Below are positions 18,013 to 27,734 of a stretch of DNA of 64,000 nucleotides, in pieces. Position 1 is the first letter of the stretch. Each line of letters begins with the position of its first letter. Position numbers and translations under genes: made by a program. This DNA comes from Aureimonas sp. SA4125 (GTDB lineage: Bacteria; Pseudomonadota; Alphaproteobacteria; Rhizobiales; Rhizobiaceae): positions 2,852,001 through 2,916,000 of the forward strand of contig NZ_AP025032.1 of NCBI RefSeq assembly GCF_019973775.1. Reading direction: 5' to 3'. The notes under the pieces are model-generated. The model saw nothing but the letters and a program-made list of their open reading frames with translations. It was not told the DNA's origin and ran no database searches.

Positions 18013-19131
18013 ATGTCCCCCCCACCAGGCCTCCGAGGTGATCCTCCGGTGCGCAAGCCGTTCAGTCTCTTCGTCCCCATTCTCGCTGGCGCAACCCTCA
18101 GGGATCGCGCCATCGCGTGCATCGGAGCCTTGATCGGCATCTGCGCCACAGGCCTCTTGTCCTCCTTCGTGTTCGGATCGGATCCCGTTCTGCCGTTCAT
18201 CGTCGCGCCGATCGGCGCGTCGGCCGTCCTCCTGTTCGCGGTGCCGGCCAGTCCCCTGGCGCAGCCCTGGTCCATCATTGGCGGAAACACGATCTCCGCG
18301 CTTGTCGGCATTGCCGTCGGTCAGTTTGTCAGCGATCCCATGCTCGCGATCGGACTTGCGGTCGCGCTCGCCATCGCAGCGATGTCACTGACCCGCTGCC
18401 TTCACCCACCAGGGGGCGCGGCCGCGCTGACAGCCGTCATCGGCGGACCCGCCGTGGCAGCGGCGGGATACGGCTTCGCGTTCGTTCCGGTTTGCCTGAA
18501 CTCTGCCGTGCTGGTCGCCCTGGGCCTGTTCTTCCACAGGTTCTCGTCCCACTCCTACCCTCACGTTCCCGCGGTGGCCCCGGCCAATACGCACGGCACA
18601 GGCGACCTGCCGCCGCCTGTCAGGGTCGGCTTCCGGGCGGAGGACATCGAAGGGGCGCTGGCGGACCTTGGGGAAACGTTCGACATCGACCCGCAGGACC
18701 TCGACAGGCTGCTGCGGCGCATCGAGCTGCGCTCTCTGCTCCGAACGCAGACCGACTTTTCCTGCGCCGACATCATGTCCCGGGACGTGATCTCCGTCGG
18801 CACGATCGCAGACGCGGAGGAAGCCTGTTCTCTCCTCTTGAGCCACGGCGTCAGGACGTTGCCGGTGATCGACAGCAGTGGGCGACTCGCCGGAACGGTG
18901 GGCCTGCGGGAACTCGCACGGCGGACAGGTCCGGTCGAAGACCTCATGACCAGGGCAGTCATCAGCACCCCCACGGCCCCGGCCGTCAGTCTGATGGAGA
19001 AGCTGGCGGACGGAACCTCACATTCGGTCGTGATCGTCGATGAGGACCGTCGCATCCTTGGCCTCGTCACTCAGACCGATCTGCTGTCCGCCATCCCGAG
19101 GATGCTGGCAAGGCAGCCGGAAGAGACGTAA
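18013..19131 (+). CDS. HPP-family integral membrane protein with C-terminal CBS pair
   Basis: About 372 residues. N-terminal HPP domain with four or five membrane helices and the family motif LTRCLHPPGGAAALTAVIGG, then a linker and two CBS domains (CADIMSRDVISVG..., VEDLMTRAVIST...) that typically bind adenosine nucleotides. HPP proteins include nitrite/transport-related membrane proteins; the CBS pair suggests regulation by energy charge. ATG 18013 is chosen; GTG 18049, with GAGG upstream, is an alternative just before the first helix, and the frame is open to 17950. Monocistronic as far as visible; convergent with the FMN dehydrogenase. Confidence 0.85.
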   Translation: MSPPPGLRGDPPVRKPFSLFVPILAGATLRDRAIACIGALIGICATGLLSSFVFGSDPVLPFIVAPIGASAVLLFAVPASPLAQPWSIIGGNTISALVGIAVGQFVSDPMLAIGLAVALAIAAMSLTRCLHPPGGAAALTAVIGGPAVAAAGYGFAFVPVCLNSAVLVALGLFFHRFSSHSYPHVPAVAPANTHGTGDLPPPVRVGFRAEDIEGALADLGETFDIDPQDLDRLLRRIELRSLLRTQTDFSCADIMSRDVISVGTIADAEEACSLLLSHGVRTLPVIDSSGRLAGTVGLRELARRTGPVEDLMTRAVISTPTAPAVSLMEKLADGTSHSVVIVDEDRRILGLVTQTDLLSAIPRMLARQPEET

Positions 19132-19275
19132 GCGGGACGTCCGAACGCGGCGACGCTGCGAAGGCGGAAACCCCGTGCAGCGTCCGTGGTTCTTTGCATC
19201 AGTCTCGAAAAGCCCCGGGACGGGTCCCGCCATAACGAAGGCCCTCCAGTGGCGCTGGGCAGCCCAAGCGGCCCC

Positions 19276-20433
19276 TCAGCAGGGTTTTCGCAGAACGCTG
19301 CGCCCTTTGGCCTTCAGTTCGTCCACTGACGACAGGCCCATCAGCGCGAGGGTCACATCGATCTCCGCGCGCAGGAGATCGATGGCACGGGCGACGCCCG
19401 CCTCGCCGCCTGCCGCAACGGCGAACGCGTAGGCGCGGCCCAGCATGACGCCGGACGCGCCCAGGGCGATGGCCTTGATGATGTCGGTGCCGCGCCGGAA
19501 TCCGCCGTCGACAACCACTTCCAGGTCCCCGGCGAGCGCGTCCACGATTTCCGGCAGGACGGCGATCGTCGACGGCGCGCCGTCGAGCTGGCGCCCGCCG
19601 TGGTTGGAGACGACGATGGCATTCGCCCCGGCATCGCGGGCGCGCAGCGCGTCGTCGGCGTGGAGGATGCCCTTGATCACCAGCCGCCCCTTCCAGCGCT
19701 GGCGCAGCCAGGCGACGTCATCCCAGGACAGGGCCGGATCGATCAGCCGCGACAGCGTTGCGGCCTGTTCGAGGATGCCCGCGCCGAACTCCGTCCGGCC
19801 GCGCACCGCGCCGACGCCCGGCTTTCCCGCCCTGATCATGTCGAGACACCAGGCCGGCCGCAGCGCCATGCTGAGGCCCATGCGCGGTCCGATGCGGGTG
19901 ACGGCGCGAAACCCGTTGCGGGCATCGCGCTCGCGCACGCCGGTGACCGCGGTGTCGACGGTGAGGAACAGGGTATCGACGCCAGCCGCCTCCGCCGCCG
20001 CGACGAATTCCTCCGCCAGCCCCCTGTCCTTCAGGACGTAGAGCTGGAAATGCAGCGGGCCGTTGCAGCCGGCATGCCGGAGGTCGGCGAGCGAGGCGAT
20101 GGAGAAGTTGGAAAGGCAGGCCGGAATGTCCGCAGCATGCGCGGCCCTGGCGGCGAGGATCTCGCCCCTGCCGGCGAAGAGGCCGAGGAACCCCACGGGG
20201 CCCAGCATGAACGGCAGCGCGTTGCGGCGTCCGAGGAAGTCGGTCGCCAGCTGCCGCGGCTGGACGCCGGCCAGCACCCGCTGCTCCAGCTGCCAGCGGC
20301 TGAAGTCGCCGGTGCTGGCACAAAGCGTCTCCTCGGCCGACGAGCCGCCGTCGATGTAGTCGAAGAAGATCTTCGGCAGCCGGCGCCGGGCGGCGCGGCG
20401 GGCGTCGCCGATGCTGGCAAAGGTCACCGTCAT
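19276..20433 (-). CDS. FMN-dependent alpha-hydroxy-acid dehydrogenase/oxidase (LldD family)
   Basis: 385 residues, typical family length, TIM-barrel FMN enzyme oxidising L-2-hydroxy acids to 2-oxo acids. Key parts: FDYIDGGSSAEET, FQLYVLKDR, TVDTAVTGVRERD, K254 (LVIKGI), catalytic His278 with Arg281 in VSNHGGRQLDGAPS, and VDGGFRRGTDIIKAIALGA for the FMN phosphate. No membrane-binding insert is obvious, so it may be a soluble oxidase or mandelate/lactate-type dehydrogenase. The start overlaps the end of the GntR gene (ATGA), so it is the last gene of the catabolic operon. It could oxidise the hydroxy-acid product made by the upstream dehydrogenases. Confidence 0.88.
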   Translation of the reverse strand: MTVTFASIGDARRAARRRLPKIFFDYIDGGSSAEETLCASTGDFSRWQLEQRVLAGVQPRQLATDFLGRRNALPFMLGPVGFLGLFAGRGEILAARAAHAADIPACLSNFSIASLADLRHAGCNGPLHFQLYVLKDRGLAEEFVAAAEAAGVDTLFLTVDTAVTGVRERDARNGFRAVTRIGPRMGLSMALRPAWCLDMIRAGKPGVGAVRGRTEFGAGILEQAATLSRLIDPALSWDDVAWLRQRWKGRLVIKGILHADDALRARDAGANAIVVSNHGGRQLDGAPSTIAVLPEIVDALAGDLEVVVDGGFRRGTDIIKAIALGASGVMLGRAYAFAVAAGGEAGVARAIDLLRAEIDVTLALMGLSSVDELKAKGRSVLRKPC

Positions 20434-21161
20434 GGTCGCGTCTCCAGGCTGTAGCGGCTGCCGAGCGAGTAGCGCTTGCCGGCATAGGTCAGGCGGTTGA
20501 CGGTGGCGACCGTGGGGCCGGTCCAGGTACGCCGGTGCAGGAGAAGGCAGGGCTCACCCGGCGCGATCCCGAGATGGCCGGCGCTCACGGTATCGGCCGC
20601 GATGGCGGAAATGACGTGTTCCAGCTCGGTCAGCGGCGTCACGCCCTGCAGGTAGTCGTAGGTGGTCATGGCGGTGAAATCCTGACGGTCGTAGTCGGGC
20701 ACAAGGTCCGGATTGACGAAGCGCTCTTCGAGTTGCACCGGACGCCCGTCCTCGAAATGCAGCACCAGCGAATGCAGCACCACACGGGGGTTCGAGAACT
20801 CGAACGAGGCGAGGATGTCGGACGCCGGCACGAACCGGTCGAGCGCCAGCACCTCGGCCCGGTGCACATGGCCACGGGCAGAGATTTCAGCGGCGATGTT
20901 GGCGATCTCCAGCAGCGCCGAGCGTGGTCTTGGCGCCGCGACGAAGGTGCCGACGCCCTGGACGCGGACGAGCACGCCCTCGATGGTCAGCTCGCGCAGC
21001 GCACGGTTGATGGTCATGCGCGAGACGCCGAGCGACTGCACCAGCTGGTTTTCCGAGGGCAAGCGGTCATTGCTGGCCCAGGCGCCCTTCTCGATCTCGG
21101 CGAGAACGTAGACCTTCACCTTCTCGTAGAGCGGGCTCGCCGCCTCGCGCAGGACGCTCAT
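20430..21161 (-). CDS. GntR/HutC-family transcriptional regulator with UTRA domain
   Basis: 243 residues. Winged helix-turn-helix about 10-75 (LPSENQLVQSLGVSRMTINRALRELTIEGVLVRVQGVGTFV) and a UTRA ligand domain from about 90 to the end, the size and order of HutC-type regulators. Start ATG 21161 overlaps the stop of the zinc dehydrogenase gene (ATGA), so it is embedded in the operon it probably controls. The ligand is presumably the substrate or an intermediate of this pathway. Confidence 0.9.
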   Translation of the reverse strand: MSVLREAASPLYEKVKVYVLAEIEKGAWASNDRLPSENQLVQSLGVSRMTINRALRELTIEGVLVRVQGVGTFVAAPRPRSALLEIANIAAEISARGHVHRAEVLALDRFVPASDILASFEFSNPRVVLHSLVLHFEDGRPVQLEERFVNPDLVPDYDRQDFTAMTTYDYLQGVTPLTELEHVISAIAADTVSAGHLGIAPGEPCLLLHRRTWTGPTVATVNRLTYAGKRYSLGSRYSLETRP

Positions 21162-22174
21162 GACAGCGCCGGCCGGACGATGGTCTTGAGGCCGGCGCCC
21201 TGCCCGGCCAGCAGTCTGGCATAGGCTTCCGGCACGGCGCCGATGGCGATCTCCTCGGCGACGAAGCGGCGCAATCGTGGTGCCAGCTCCGGAAGCAGCG
21301 CTGCCGCCTCCGCCATCTCGTCCGCGAAGGCGTGGCAACCGAAAAGGGCGATGCCGCGCTCGACCAGCCGGTTGGGATCGAGATCGAGTTTTGCGTGGAA
21401 GATGCCGACAAGGGCGATCCTGCCGCCGCCGGCGACCGTTTCCAGCAAGGCGGTCAGCACGGGAATCTGGCCGGTCGCGTCGACAGCGGCCATCAGCGGG
21501 CGGCCCCCGAGGGCGGCTGAAATGCTCTCCGCATCGAGCGTGACGATCCGCGCGCCGGTGACCTCGGCGACCAGCGCGGCGCGTCCGGCATGGCGCTCGG
21601 CGATCAGAATCGGCCCGTCGTGGCGAAGCGAGAGCAGCAGTGCCACAAGCCCGCCGATCGGTCCGCATCCCGCGACCAGCACCGCCGCACCCGGCGCGGG
21701 CGACAGGCGCAAGACGGCATGAAGGGCCACGGCGAGCGGCTCGGCCAAGGCGGCGATGCTGGGATCGAGGCCGGCATCGACGGCATGCAGCAGCCTCGCC
21801 GGCAGCAGAACCCGTTCGGCAAAACCGCCGTCGCAGACCTCGCCGACGAAGCCGAGGTTCTCGCAGAACTGCTGTCGTCCGCTGCGACAAGGCCCGCAGG
21901 CGCCGCACCAGACGCGGGAATCGGCAACGACGCGGTCGCCCGGCGCGAAATTCTCGACCCCGGTTCCGACGGCGATCACCCGGCCCGCCAGCTCGTGGCC
22001 CGCGACCGAGGGGGCGCGGCTGATCCACTGGCCGGTGCGAAAATTGTGCAGGTCCGAGCCGCAGATGCCGGCCGCCTCGACCGCCAGCAACACTTCGCCG
22101 GGTCCTGGTGCCGGCGGTGCCGGGATCTCCTCGGCGCGGATGTCACAGGCAGCGTGGAGCCGCGCCGCTCTCAT
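21158..22174 (-). CDS. Zinc-dependent medium-chain alcohol dehydrogenase
   Basis: 338 residues. Catalytic zinc ligands in GICGSDLHN and GHELAG, structural zinc cysteines C-x2-C-x2-C-x7-C (VWCGACGPCRSGRQQFC), Rossmann motif VAGCGPIGGLVALL with a downstream IAERHAG. Resembles sorbitol/threonine/2,3-butanediol-type dehydrogenases that use NAD. Start ATG 22174 overlaps the HisD-like gene stop (TGATG), and its own stop overlaps the regulator start. In a cluster with other dehydrogenases it probably oxidises a secondary hydroxyl of the imported polyol-like compound. Confidence 0.9.
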   Translation of the reverse strand: MRAARLHAACDIRAEEIPAPPAPGPGEVLLAVEAAGICGSDLHNFRTGQWISRAPSVAGHELAGRVIAVGTGVENFAPGDRVVADSRVWCGACGPCRSGRQQFCENLGFVGEVCDGGFAERVLLPARLLHAVDAGLDPSIAALAEPLAVALHAVLRLSPAPGAAVLVAGCGPIGGLVALLLSLRHDGPILIAERHAGRAALVAEVTGARIVTLDAESISAALGGRPLMAAVDATGQIPVLTALLETVAGGGRIALVGIFHAKLDLDPNRLVERGIALFGCHAFADEMAEAAALLPELAPRLRRFVAEEIAIGAVPEAYARLLAGQGAGLKTIVRPALS

Positions 22175-23502
22175 CAGCCTTTGCCCGCCAGCAGCGCGTC
22201 GCGCATATCCGAGATGGCGTTCTCGTGGCTGGAGAATCCTTCGTAGCGGGCGAGCCTTCGGGCGTGCAGCGCCAGTTCCGGATAGCCCGCGGAAGTGACG
22301 TAGCCGATCGACGAGCGCTTCAGGAAGTCGGTCACCGACAGGGGGCCGTAGGTGCGTGCCCAGCGGCTGGTCGGCAGCACGGCATTGGGGCCGAGGACGA
22401 AATTGCCGAGGGTGATCGGCGTGTGCGGTCCCATCAGGATCTCCGCCGCCTCGGTGATCCGGCCGAGATGGCGAAACGGCTCGGTCGAGAGAATTTCGAG
22501 GTGTTCGGGCGCGTAGTCGTTGATGAAGGCGTAGCTGTCTTCCAGCGAGGCCGTCAGGATGATGCCGCCATAGGCGCCCTGCAGCACGGTTTTCGAGAAA
22601 CCGACGCGCTGCTCGGTCATCGCTTCCCAGAAGCCGGGCAGCGCGGCCATGGCAGCCTCCGCCACCTTTCGGTCGTGGGTGACGATGTAGGCGGAGGAAT
22701 CCGGCCCGTGCTCGGCCTCGATCAGGACGTCGAGCGCGGCAAGCGCGCCGTCGACGGTCTCGTCGGCGAAGATGATCGCCTCGGAGGGTCCGGCCGGCAG
22801 GCCGGTATTGATGACGCCCGAGAGCAGGCTCTTGGCCGCGACGACGAAGGGCGAGCCGGGGCCGACGATCTTCAGCACCGGGGAGATCGTCTCGGTGCCG
22901 TAGGCAACGGCCGCCACCGCCTGCGCGCCGCCGACCTTGTAGACCGTCTCGACGCCGGCGATGCGCGCGGCGACCAGCGTGGCGGCGTCGACCGAACCGT
23001 CCGGCGTCGGCGGGGTAACGATGCAGAGGTTCGGAACGCCCGCCACCACCGCAGGCACGCTGGTCATCATCGTCACCGAGGGAAAGGCGCCCTTGCCGCG
23101 CGGCACATAGAGCGCGGCGGACTGGATCGGCGTCCAGCGATCCCCGGCAAACGATCCGGGCCGCATCTCCTTGAACCACATCGGCTCCGGCTTCTGCTCC
23201 TCGTGGAAGCGGCGGATGTTGTCGATGCCGAAGCGGATGGACTCGACGACGTCAGGCTCGACGGCCTTGAAGGCGGCGTCGAACTCGGCCTCTGAAACCT
23301 TGATCTCGCCGGGCTTCACCTCCGACTTGTCGAAGTCGCGCGCAAACCGCAGCAGCGCGGCGTCGCCCTCGGTGCGCACCGCCTCGATGATCGGCTTCAC
23401 CCGCTCGACGAAGCTCGAGAGATCCGTCTCGGAGCGCTTCGTCAACGCGGCACGGCCCTTGGCATCGAGCGTCGAGAGATCGTGGAAGGAGCAGTGGGAC
23501 AT
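22174..23502 (-). CDS. Histidinol-dehydrogenase-family catabolic dehydrogenase (not a typical HisD)
   Basis: 442 residues, HisD fold throughout, catalytic Glu333-His334 (YAPEHLEI). Residues forming the histidinol site differ from true HisD: the zinc ligand Gln in QAEH is Glu262 (EAEHG), the ligand Asp in GDY is Asn367 (GNF), and the conserved His after GxN is Ala374 (GPNAVLPTS); His265 and His426 are kept. Such HisD paralogs include sulfopropanediol 3-dehydrogenase (HpsN), which oxidises a terminal CH2OH to a carboxylate in two NAD-dependent steps. No his genes are nearby; the gene sits between an ABC importer and two other alcohol dehydrogenases. I therefore read it as a catabolic enzyme; the exact substrate is unproven. 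Confidence 0.88.
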   Translation of the reverse strand: MSHCSFHDLSTLDAKGRAALTKRSETDLSSFVERVKPIIEAVRTEGDAALLRFARDFDKSEVKPGEIKVSEAEFDAAFKAVEPDVVESIRFGIDNIRRFHEEQKPEPMWFKEMRPGSFAGDRWTPIQSAALYVPRGKGAFPSVTMMTSVPAVVAGVPNLCIVTPPTPDGSVDAATLVAARIAGVETVYKVGGAQAVAAVAYGTETISPVLKIVGPGSPFVVAAKSLLSGVINTGLPAGPSEAIIFADETVDGALAALDVLIEAEHGPDSSAYIVTHDRKVAEAAMAALPGFWEAMTEQRVGFSKTVLQGAYGGIILTASLEDSYAFINDYAPEHLEILSTEPFRHLGRITEAAEILMGPHTPITLGNFVLGPNAVLPTSRWARTYGPLSVTDFLKRSSIGYVTSAGYPELALHARRLARYEGFSSHENAISDMRDALLAGKG

Positions 23503-23513
23503 GGGAATGCCTG

Positions 23514-24314
23514 TCACTTGGATTTCAGGAAGATGTCGAGGCCGACCAGCCGGTCGAGCGCGAAGATCGCCGCGGCCGCGCAGGCGATGAACACCACGGA
23601 GATGGCGGCAAGGTCCGGGGTGATGATCGAGCGGATGGAATTGTAGATCTGCACCGGCAGCGTGACGATCCGCGCGTCGACGAGGAGCAGGCTGACCAGG
23701 AACTCGTTGAGCGCCAGGATGAACATCAGGAGAGATCCCGAAATCACGCCCGGCGTCACCGCCGGCAGCGTCACGAACAGAAAGGCCTGCAGCGGCGGCG
23801 CGCCGCAGCTCGCGGCGGCCAGTTCCAGGTCGGGAACGAGCGAGGCGGCGCTGGCGGTCACCGCCCAGATCATGAAGGGCAAGTTGATGACGCAGGCGGC
23901 CACGCCCACCGGCCAGAGCGAGCCGAGCACGCCCGCCTCGCCGAACACCAGCATCAGGCCGATGCCGGAGCCGATCAGCGGGATGGTGAAGGGCAGGAGC
24001 AGGTAGATCTGCAGCGCCTGGCCGAAGCGCACGCGGTATTTCACCAGCGCAAGGCCGGCGAGCGTGCCGACCGGGATGGCCAAGGCCGTGCAGATCACCG
24101 CGACCTGCAGCGAGCGGAGGAACGCCTGGCGAAGGTCGCTCGCCGCGAACACCTTGGCGTACCACTTCAGCGAAAACCCGTCGGGCGGGAAGGTGATGAG
24201 GTTTCCGGAGGTGAATGAGGCGCCGAGCACGACCAGCGTCGGCGCCGACAGGATCAGCAGCGCCAGGACGACGAAACCGTTGATCGTCCACGTCTTGCTG
24301 CGCGGCGTGCTCAA
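23514..24314 (-). CDS. ABC transporter permease, PotC-like
   Basis: 266 residues, about six membrane helices and the cytoplasmic EAA loop (ELAAASCGAPPLQAFLFVTLP, about 175-195) that docks the ATPase. Belongs to the spermidine/putrescine/2-aminoethylphosphonate importer class. Start is TTG at 24314, overlapping the stop of the first permease (TTGA); no closer ATG precedes the first helix. Eleven bases separate it from the HisD-like gene, so transport and catabolism are co-expressed. Confidence 0.88.
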   Translation of the reverse strand: MSTPRSKTWTINGFVVLALLILSAPTLVVLGASFTSGNLITFPPDGFSLKWYAKVFAASDLRQAFLRSLQVAVICTALAIPVGTLAGLALVKYRVRFGQALQIYLLLPFTIPLIGSGIGLMLVFGEAGVLGSLWPVGVAACVINLPFMIWAVTASAASLVPDLELAAASCGAPPLQAFLFVTLPAVTPGVISGSLLMFILALNEFLVSLLLVDARIVTLPVQIYNSIRSIITPDLAAISVVFIACAAAAIFALDRLVGLDIFLKSK

Positions 24315-25258
24315 CGCTTGGCTCCGAGCGCCAGCGTGCCGGCGCCGAACAGGGCGAACACGGCGCCTACGAGAGCCGAGCCGACGAGGACGAGCAGCAC
24401 CGTCAGCGTCGCGCCCATGCCCTGGTCGGAGGTGCGGAAGAACTGGTCGTAGATCGCATTGGCGATGAAATCCTGACCACCGCCGCCGAGAATGGCGGGA
24501 ATGGCGAAGTCGGTCAGCGACAGCGTCAACACCACGAGCCCGGCGCCGATGAAGCCCGGCCGCGCCATGGGGATGACGACATGGCTGAACACCTTGACCC
24601 AGCTCGCGCCGAGCGAGCCGGCGGCGGCCTCGATCTCCTCGGGGATCGCGGTCAGCGCAGGGGCGAGCATCAGCACGGCGAAGGGCAGCATGTACTGCAC
24701 CAGGCCGAACAGGACGGCCCAGTAGTTGAACAACAGCCGGATCGGGCCGATCCCGAACAGGCCGAGGAATTCGTTGGCCAGACCCTGGTTGCCGAGGATG
24801 ATCAGCCAGCCATAGGCGCGCACCACCTGTCCGATGAAGAAGGGCAGAAACAGCGCGATCAGCAGGAATTTTCGCAGGCCCTTGGAAGGCGTGCGGACCA
24901 TCAGATAGGCATAGGGGAAGGCGAGGACCAGCGTCACCACCGTGACCAGGAGGGCGCCGCCGAGGCTGCGAAGCGCAACGGTGAAGAACAGCGGCTCGGA
25001 AACGGCGCGGGCATAGTTGGCGAGTGACCAGTCTTCGGACGGCAGGAAGGTGGACGTATCGAGCGTGCGCAGGCTGAGGTCGGCGATCTCGACGAGGCCG
25101 AGGACGAGCAGGCCGACCAGCAGCACCGCCGGCAGCAGCATCAGGTACGGCAGTCCCGGTGCGAAGGAGCGCGGCCAGACCGCGCCGGCCGCGGCCTCGA
25201 GAGCATCGAGGACGCGCCAGGACAACGGATAGGCGCGGCGGGCGGGACGAAGCGGCAT
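24311..25258 (-). CDS. ABC transporter permease, PotB-like
   Basis: 315 residues, a long cytoplasmic N-terminus then about six membrane segments. EAA loop EIEAAAGSLGASWVKVFSHVVIPMARPG. Partner of the PotC-like permease; both would form the channel for the substrate delivered by the Tat-exported binding protein upstream. The gap to the binding-protein gene is 62 bases. Confidence 0.88.
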   Translation of the reverse strand: MPLRPARRAYPLSWRVLDALEAAAGAVWPRSFAPGLPYLMLLPAVLLVGLLVLGLVEIADLSLRTLDTSTFLPSEDWSLANYARAVSEPLFFTVALRSLGGALLVTVVTLVLAFPYAYLMVRTPSKGLRKFLLIALFLPFFIGQVVRAYGWLIILGNQGLANEFLGLFGIGPIRLLFNYWAVLFGLVQYMLPFAVLMLAPALTAIPEEIEAAAGSLGASWVKVFSHVVIPMARPGFIGAGLVVLTLSLTDFAIPAILGGGGQDFIANAIYDQFFRTSDQGMGATLTVLLVLVGSALVGAVFALFGAGTLALGAKR

Positions 25259-25320
25259 GCAGGTTTCCGGTCGGGATAAGGGGGACCCGCCGCCGGTGGC
25301 GACAGGTCCCGGGCGAAGGA

Positions 25321-26433
25321 TCAGCCCTGCATGATCGCCTTGAACTTGCCGAACCAGTCGCTCTCGTTCTCCACCTGGATCTTCGACGAGATGCGGATGA
25401 GGTTCTCGAAATCCTCAGGCTTCGTCGGGTAGGACGCGTCGCCGACGAGATCGGCCGGCGGCGTCAGGCCCGGCACGACGCCGGGCAGACCGAGACCGTC
25501 GAGCCAGACCTGCTGGGCCTCCTTGGTGATCGCGTGGTTGATGTACTGCTTGGCCCAGTACAGCTCGTTCTCCGGCAGGCCCTTCGGGATCCACAGCCCG
25601 TCGGTGTCGAATTTCGCCCCCTCCTCCGGTACGACCCAGGCGACGTTGATGCCGTTCTTCTTGGCCTCGCGGGCATTGGTCGAGATCGTGCAGGCGAGAT
25701 CGATCTCGCCGTTCTGGAACCAGGTGGTGAAGTCAGGATCCTCGCCGAGTAGCGGCTGCTGCTCCTTGATCTTGGCGATGAAGTCCCAGGCCGGCTGCAT
25801 GTTGCCGGGAATGTCCTCGAGCGTGCCGCCGCCGGCGACCTGGGCCGGGAAGTGGAAGCCGATGCCGTCATTGTAGAGCGCGATGCGGCCCTTGAACTTC
25901 GGGTCGAGCATCGCCTTCCAGGACGTGGGCGGGCCGTCCGGAAAGGCTTCGGGACGGTAGGCGAGGACGTAGACATAGCCATAGGTGTTGACGATCGGGA
26001 AACCGTCGAGACCCACGGGCTTGGCCAGATCGGTGACGTCCTTCAGGTTCGGCAGATCCGACAGGTCCTCGGTGACGCCGCGCAGCGCCGACTTGGTGGC
26101 ATTGGTGGTGGTGTCCCAGTTGATGTGAATCGGCGGCACGCGCTTCTGCGCCACGGCCGCCCAGACCTTCGGCTGGATCTCGTTGTCCTCGGTGAGGTCG
26201 TGCCGGACGGCGATGCCGGTCGCCTTGGTGAACGAGTCGGAGACACCGGCCTTCAGGGCGTCCACCCAGCTGCCACCCCAGGCGCGCACGATGATCTCCG
26301 TCGGCTTTTCCGGCTCCTGCGCAAAGGCACGGCCGAGGCCAAGCGCCGAGGCTCCGGCGAAGGAGCCCAGCGCGGCGGAGCCGGCGAGGAAGCGGCGGCG
26401 GGAGAGTTCGATCAGTCTATTGCCATCGGCCAT
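25321..26433 (-). CDS. Extracellular solute-binding protein, PotD/type-2 family, Tat signal
   Basis: 370 residues. Twin-arginine signal (ELSRRRFLAGSAALGSFAGASA) predicts export of the folded protein. The mature part is a type-2 periplasmic binding protein with IIVRAWGGSWVDALKAGVSDSFTKATG near its start and a WIPKGLPENELYWAKQYINHAI hinge. This group binds polyamines, opines, phosphonates or related small polar molecules. With the catabolic genes downstream it probably defines the pathway substrate. Confidence 0.88.
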   Translation of the reverse strand: MADGNRLIELSRRRFLAGSAALGSFAGASALGLGRAFAQEPEKPTEIIVRAWGGSWVDALKAGVSDSFTKATGIAVRHDLTEDNEIQPKVWAAVAQKRVPPIHINWDTTTNATKSALRGVTEDLSDLPNLKDVTDLAKPVGLDGFPIVNTYGYVYVLAYRPEAFPDGPPTSWKAMLDPKFKGRIALYNDGIGFHFPAQVAGGGTLEDIPGNMQPAWDFIAKIKEQQPLLGEDPDFTTWFQNGEIDLACTISTNAREAKKNGINVAWVVPEEGAKFDTDGLWIPKGLPENELYWAKQYINHAITKEAQQVWLDGLGLPGVVPGLTPPADLVGDASYPTKPEDFENLIRISSKIQVENESDWFGKFKAIMQG

Positions 26434-26456
26434 GCGGGTCTCCTTGGGTTGGGGTT

Positions 26457-27575
26457 TCAGGTTGGGTAGACGAGAAGATCGCGGGCGTTCCAGCCAAGCG
26501 CGACCGTGCTGCCGGCCGGCCGCGGGGCATGGCCTGCGGGATCGTGGTCGAAGACGCTGAGCGTAAGGCCACCGAATGCCGGTACCGCGACCTGGTAGAC
26601 GACCCGCTCGCCCTCGAAGATCATGTCCTCGACCGTGCCGGTGATCCGGATTTCGAGCCCGGCGAGGCTTTCGGCGTTTGGCGCGATGCGGATCTGCTCG
26701 GCGCGCAGCGCCCCGACCACGGCAGCGCCGACGGCCGGTGTGGGCGCCTTGCCTGCCGCCTGGCCGGACACCATCATGTCGCCGATGCGCAGGGCCACCG
26801 AATCCGGCGTCAGGGCCTCGACGCGCGCGTCCAGCCTGTTGGTGACGCCGATGAAATCGGCGACGAAGGCCGTCGCGGGTTGGCGGTAGGTGACGGTCGG
26901 CTCCGCCATCTGCTGGATGCGGCCCTTGTCCATGACGATCACCTCGTCGGAGACGACGAGCGCCTCGCGCTGGTCGTGCGTCACGTTGATGGTGGTGACG
27001 CCGAGTTCCCGCTGGATGCGGCGAAATTCCAGCTGCGTCTCCTCGCGCAGCTTGCGGTCGAGGGCCGCCAGCGGCTCGTCGAGCAGGAGCAGGTCCGGCT
27101 CGAAAACCAGCGCCCGGGCGATGGCGACACGTTGCTGCTGGCCGCCCGAGAGCTCGTGGATCCGCCGGTCGCCATAGCCGCCGAGTTGCACGAGATCGAG
27201 ATAGCGCCCCACCCGCGCCGGGATTTCGCGCGCATCGAAACGGCGCATTTTCAAGGGAAAGGCGACGTTCTCGGCAGCGGTAAGGTGCGGGAACAGCGCC
27301 AGCTTCTGGAACACCATGCCGATCGAGCGCTTGTGCGGCGGCTCGGCCGAAACCTGCCGGCCGTTGATCGCGATTTCTCCGGAAGTCGGCGCCTGGAAGC
27401 CGGCGATCATCCGCAGCAGCGTGGTCTTGCCGGAGCCGGACGGGCCGAGGATGGTGAGGAACCGACCGCGGCGCAGCTCGAACGAGGCGTCGGCCACGGC
27501 ATGCTGACCGTTGTAGACCATGTCGACATGGCGCACTGACACGGCGATTTCAGCGTGCTTGTCCGAAATGGCCAT
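26457..27575 (-). CDS. ABC transporter ATP-binding protein, PotA-like with TOBE domain
   Basis: 372 residues. Walker A GPSGSGKTT (about 44-52), Q-loop VFQKLALFPHLT, signature ELSGGQQQRVAIARAL, Walker B LLLLDEPLAALD, H-loop THDQREA, then a C-terminal TOBE regulatory domain with the VGALRAEQIRI motif. Energises the two permeases downstream. It is the first transporter gene after the SDR, with the SBP 23 bases on. Confidence 0.92.
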   Translation of the reverse strand: MAISDKHAEIAVSVRHVDMVYNGQHAVADASFELRRGRFLTILGPSGSGKTTLLRMIAGFQAPTSGEIAINGRQVSAEPPHKRSIGMVFQKLALFPHLTAAENVAFPLKMRRFDAREIPARVGRYLDLVQLGGYGDRRIHELSGGQQQRVAIARALVFEPDLLLLDEPLAALDRKLREETQLEFRRIQRELGVTTINVTHDQREALVVSDEVIVMDKGRIQQMAEPTVTYRQPATAFVADFIGVTNRLDARVEALTPDSVALRIGDMMVSGQAAGKAPTPAVGAAVVGALRAEQIRIAPNAESLAGLEIRITGTVEDMIFEGERVVYQVAVPAFGGLTLSVFDHDPAGHAPRPAGSTVALGWNARDLLVYPT

Positions 27576-27734
27576 TCACAACGCCTGCGCTTCGTCCGGC
27601 CGACAGGGCCGAGACACCTAGACAAGTCTATACAGGTTCGGTTCGCTGCATCAAGACGAGGCAGGCGCGGAAATGACGCAGATCACGGCAAGGGCGTTCC
27701 ATGGGTCACCCGCCGGTCGGCGGCTTCGCCGCCC

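Noticed and set aside
22174..23502. Histidine-biosynthesis hisD
   Set aside because: Active-site substitutions, catabolic neighbours and no other his genes; called a HisD-family paralog.
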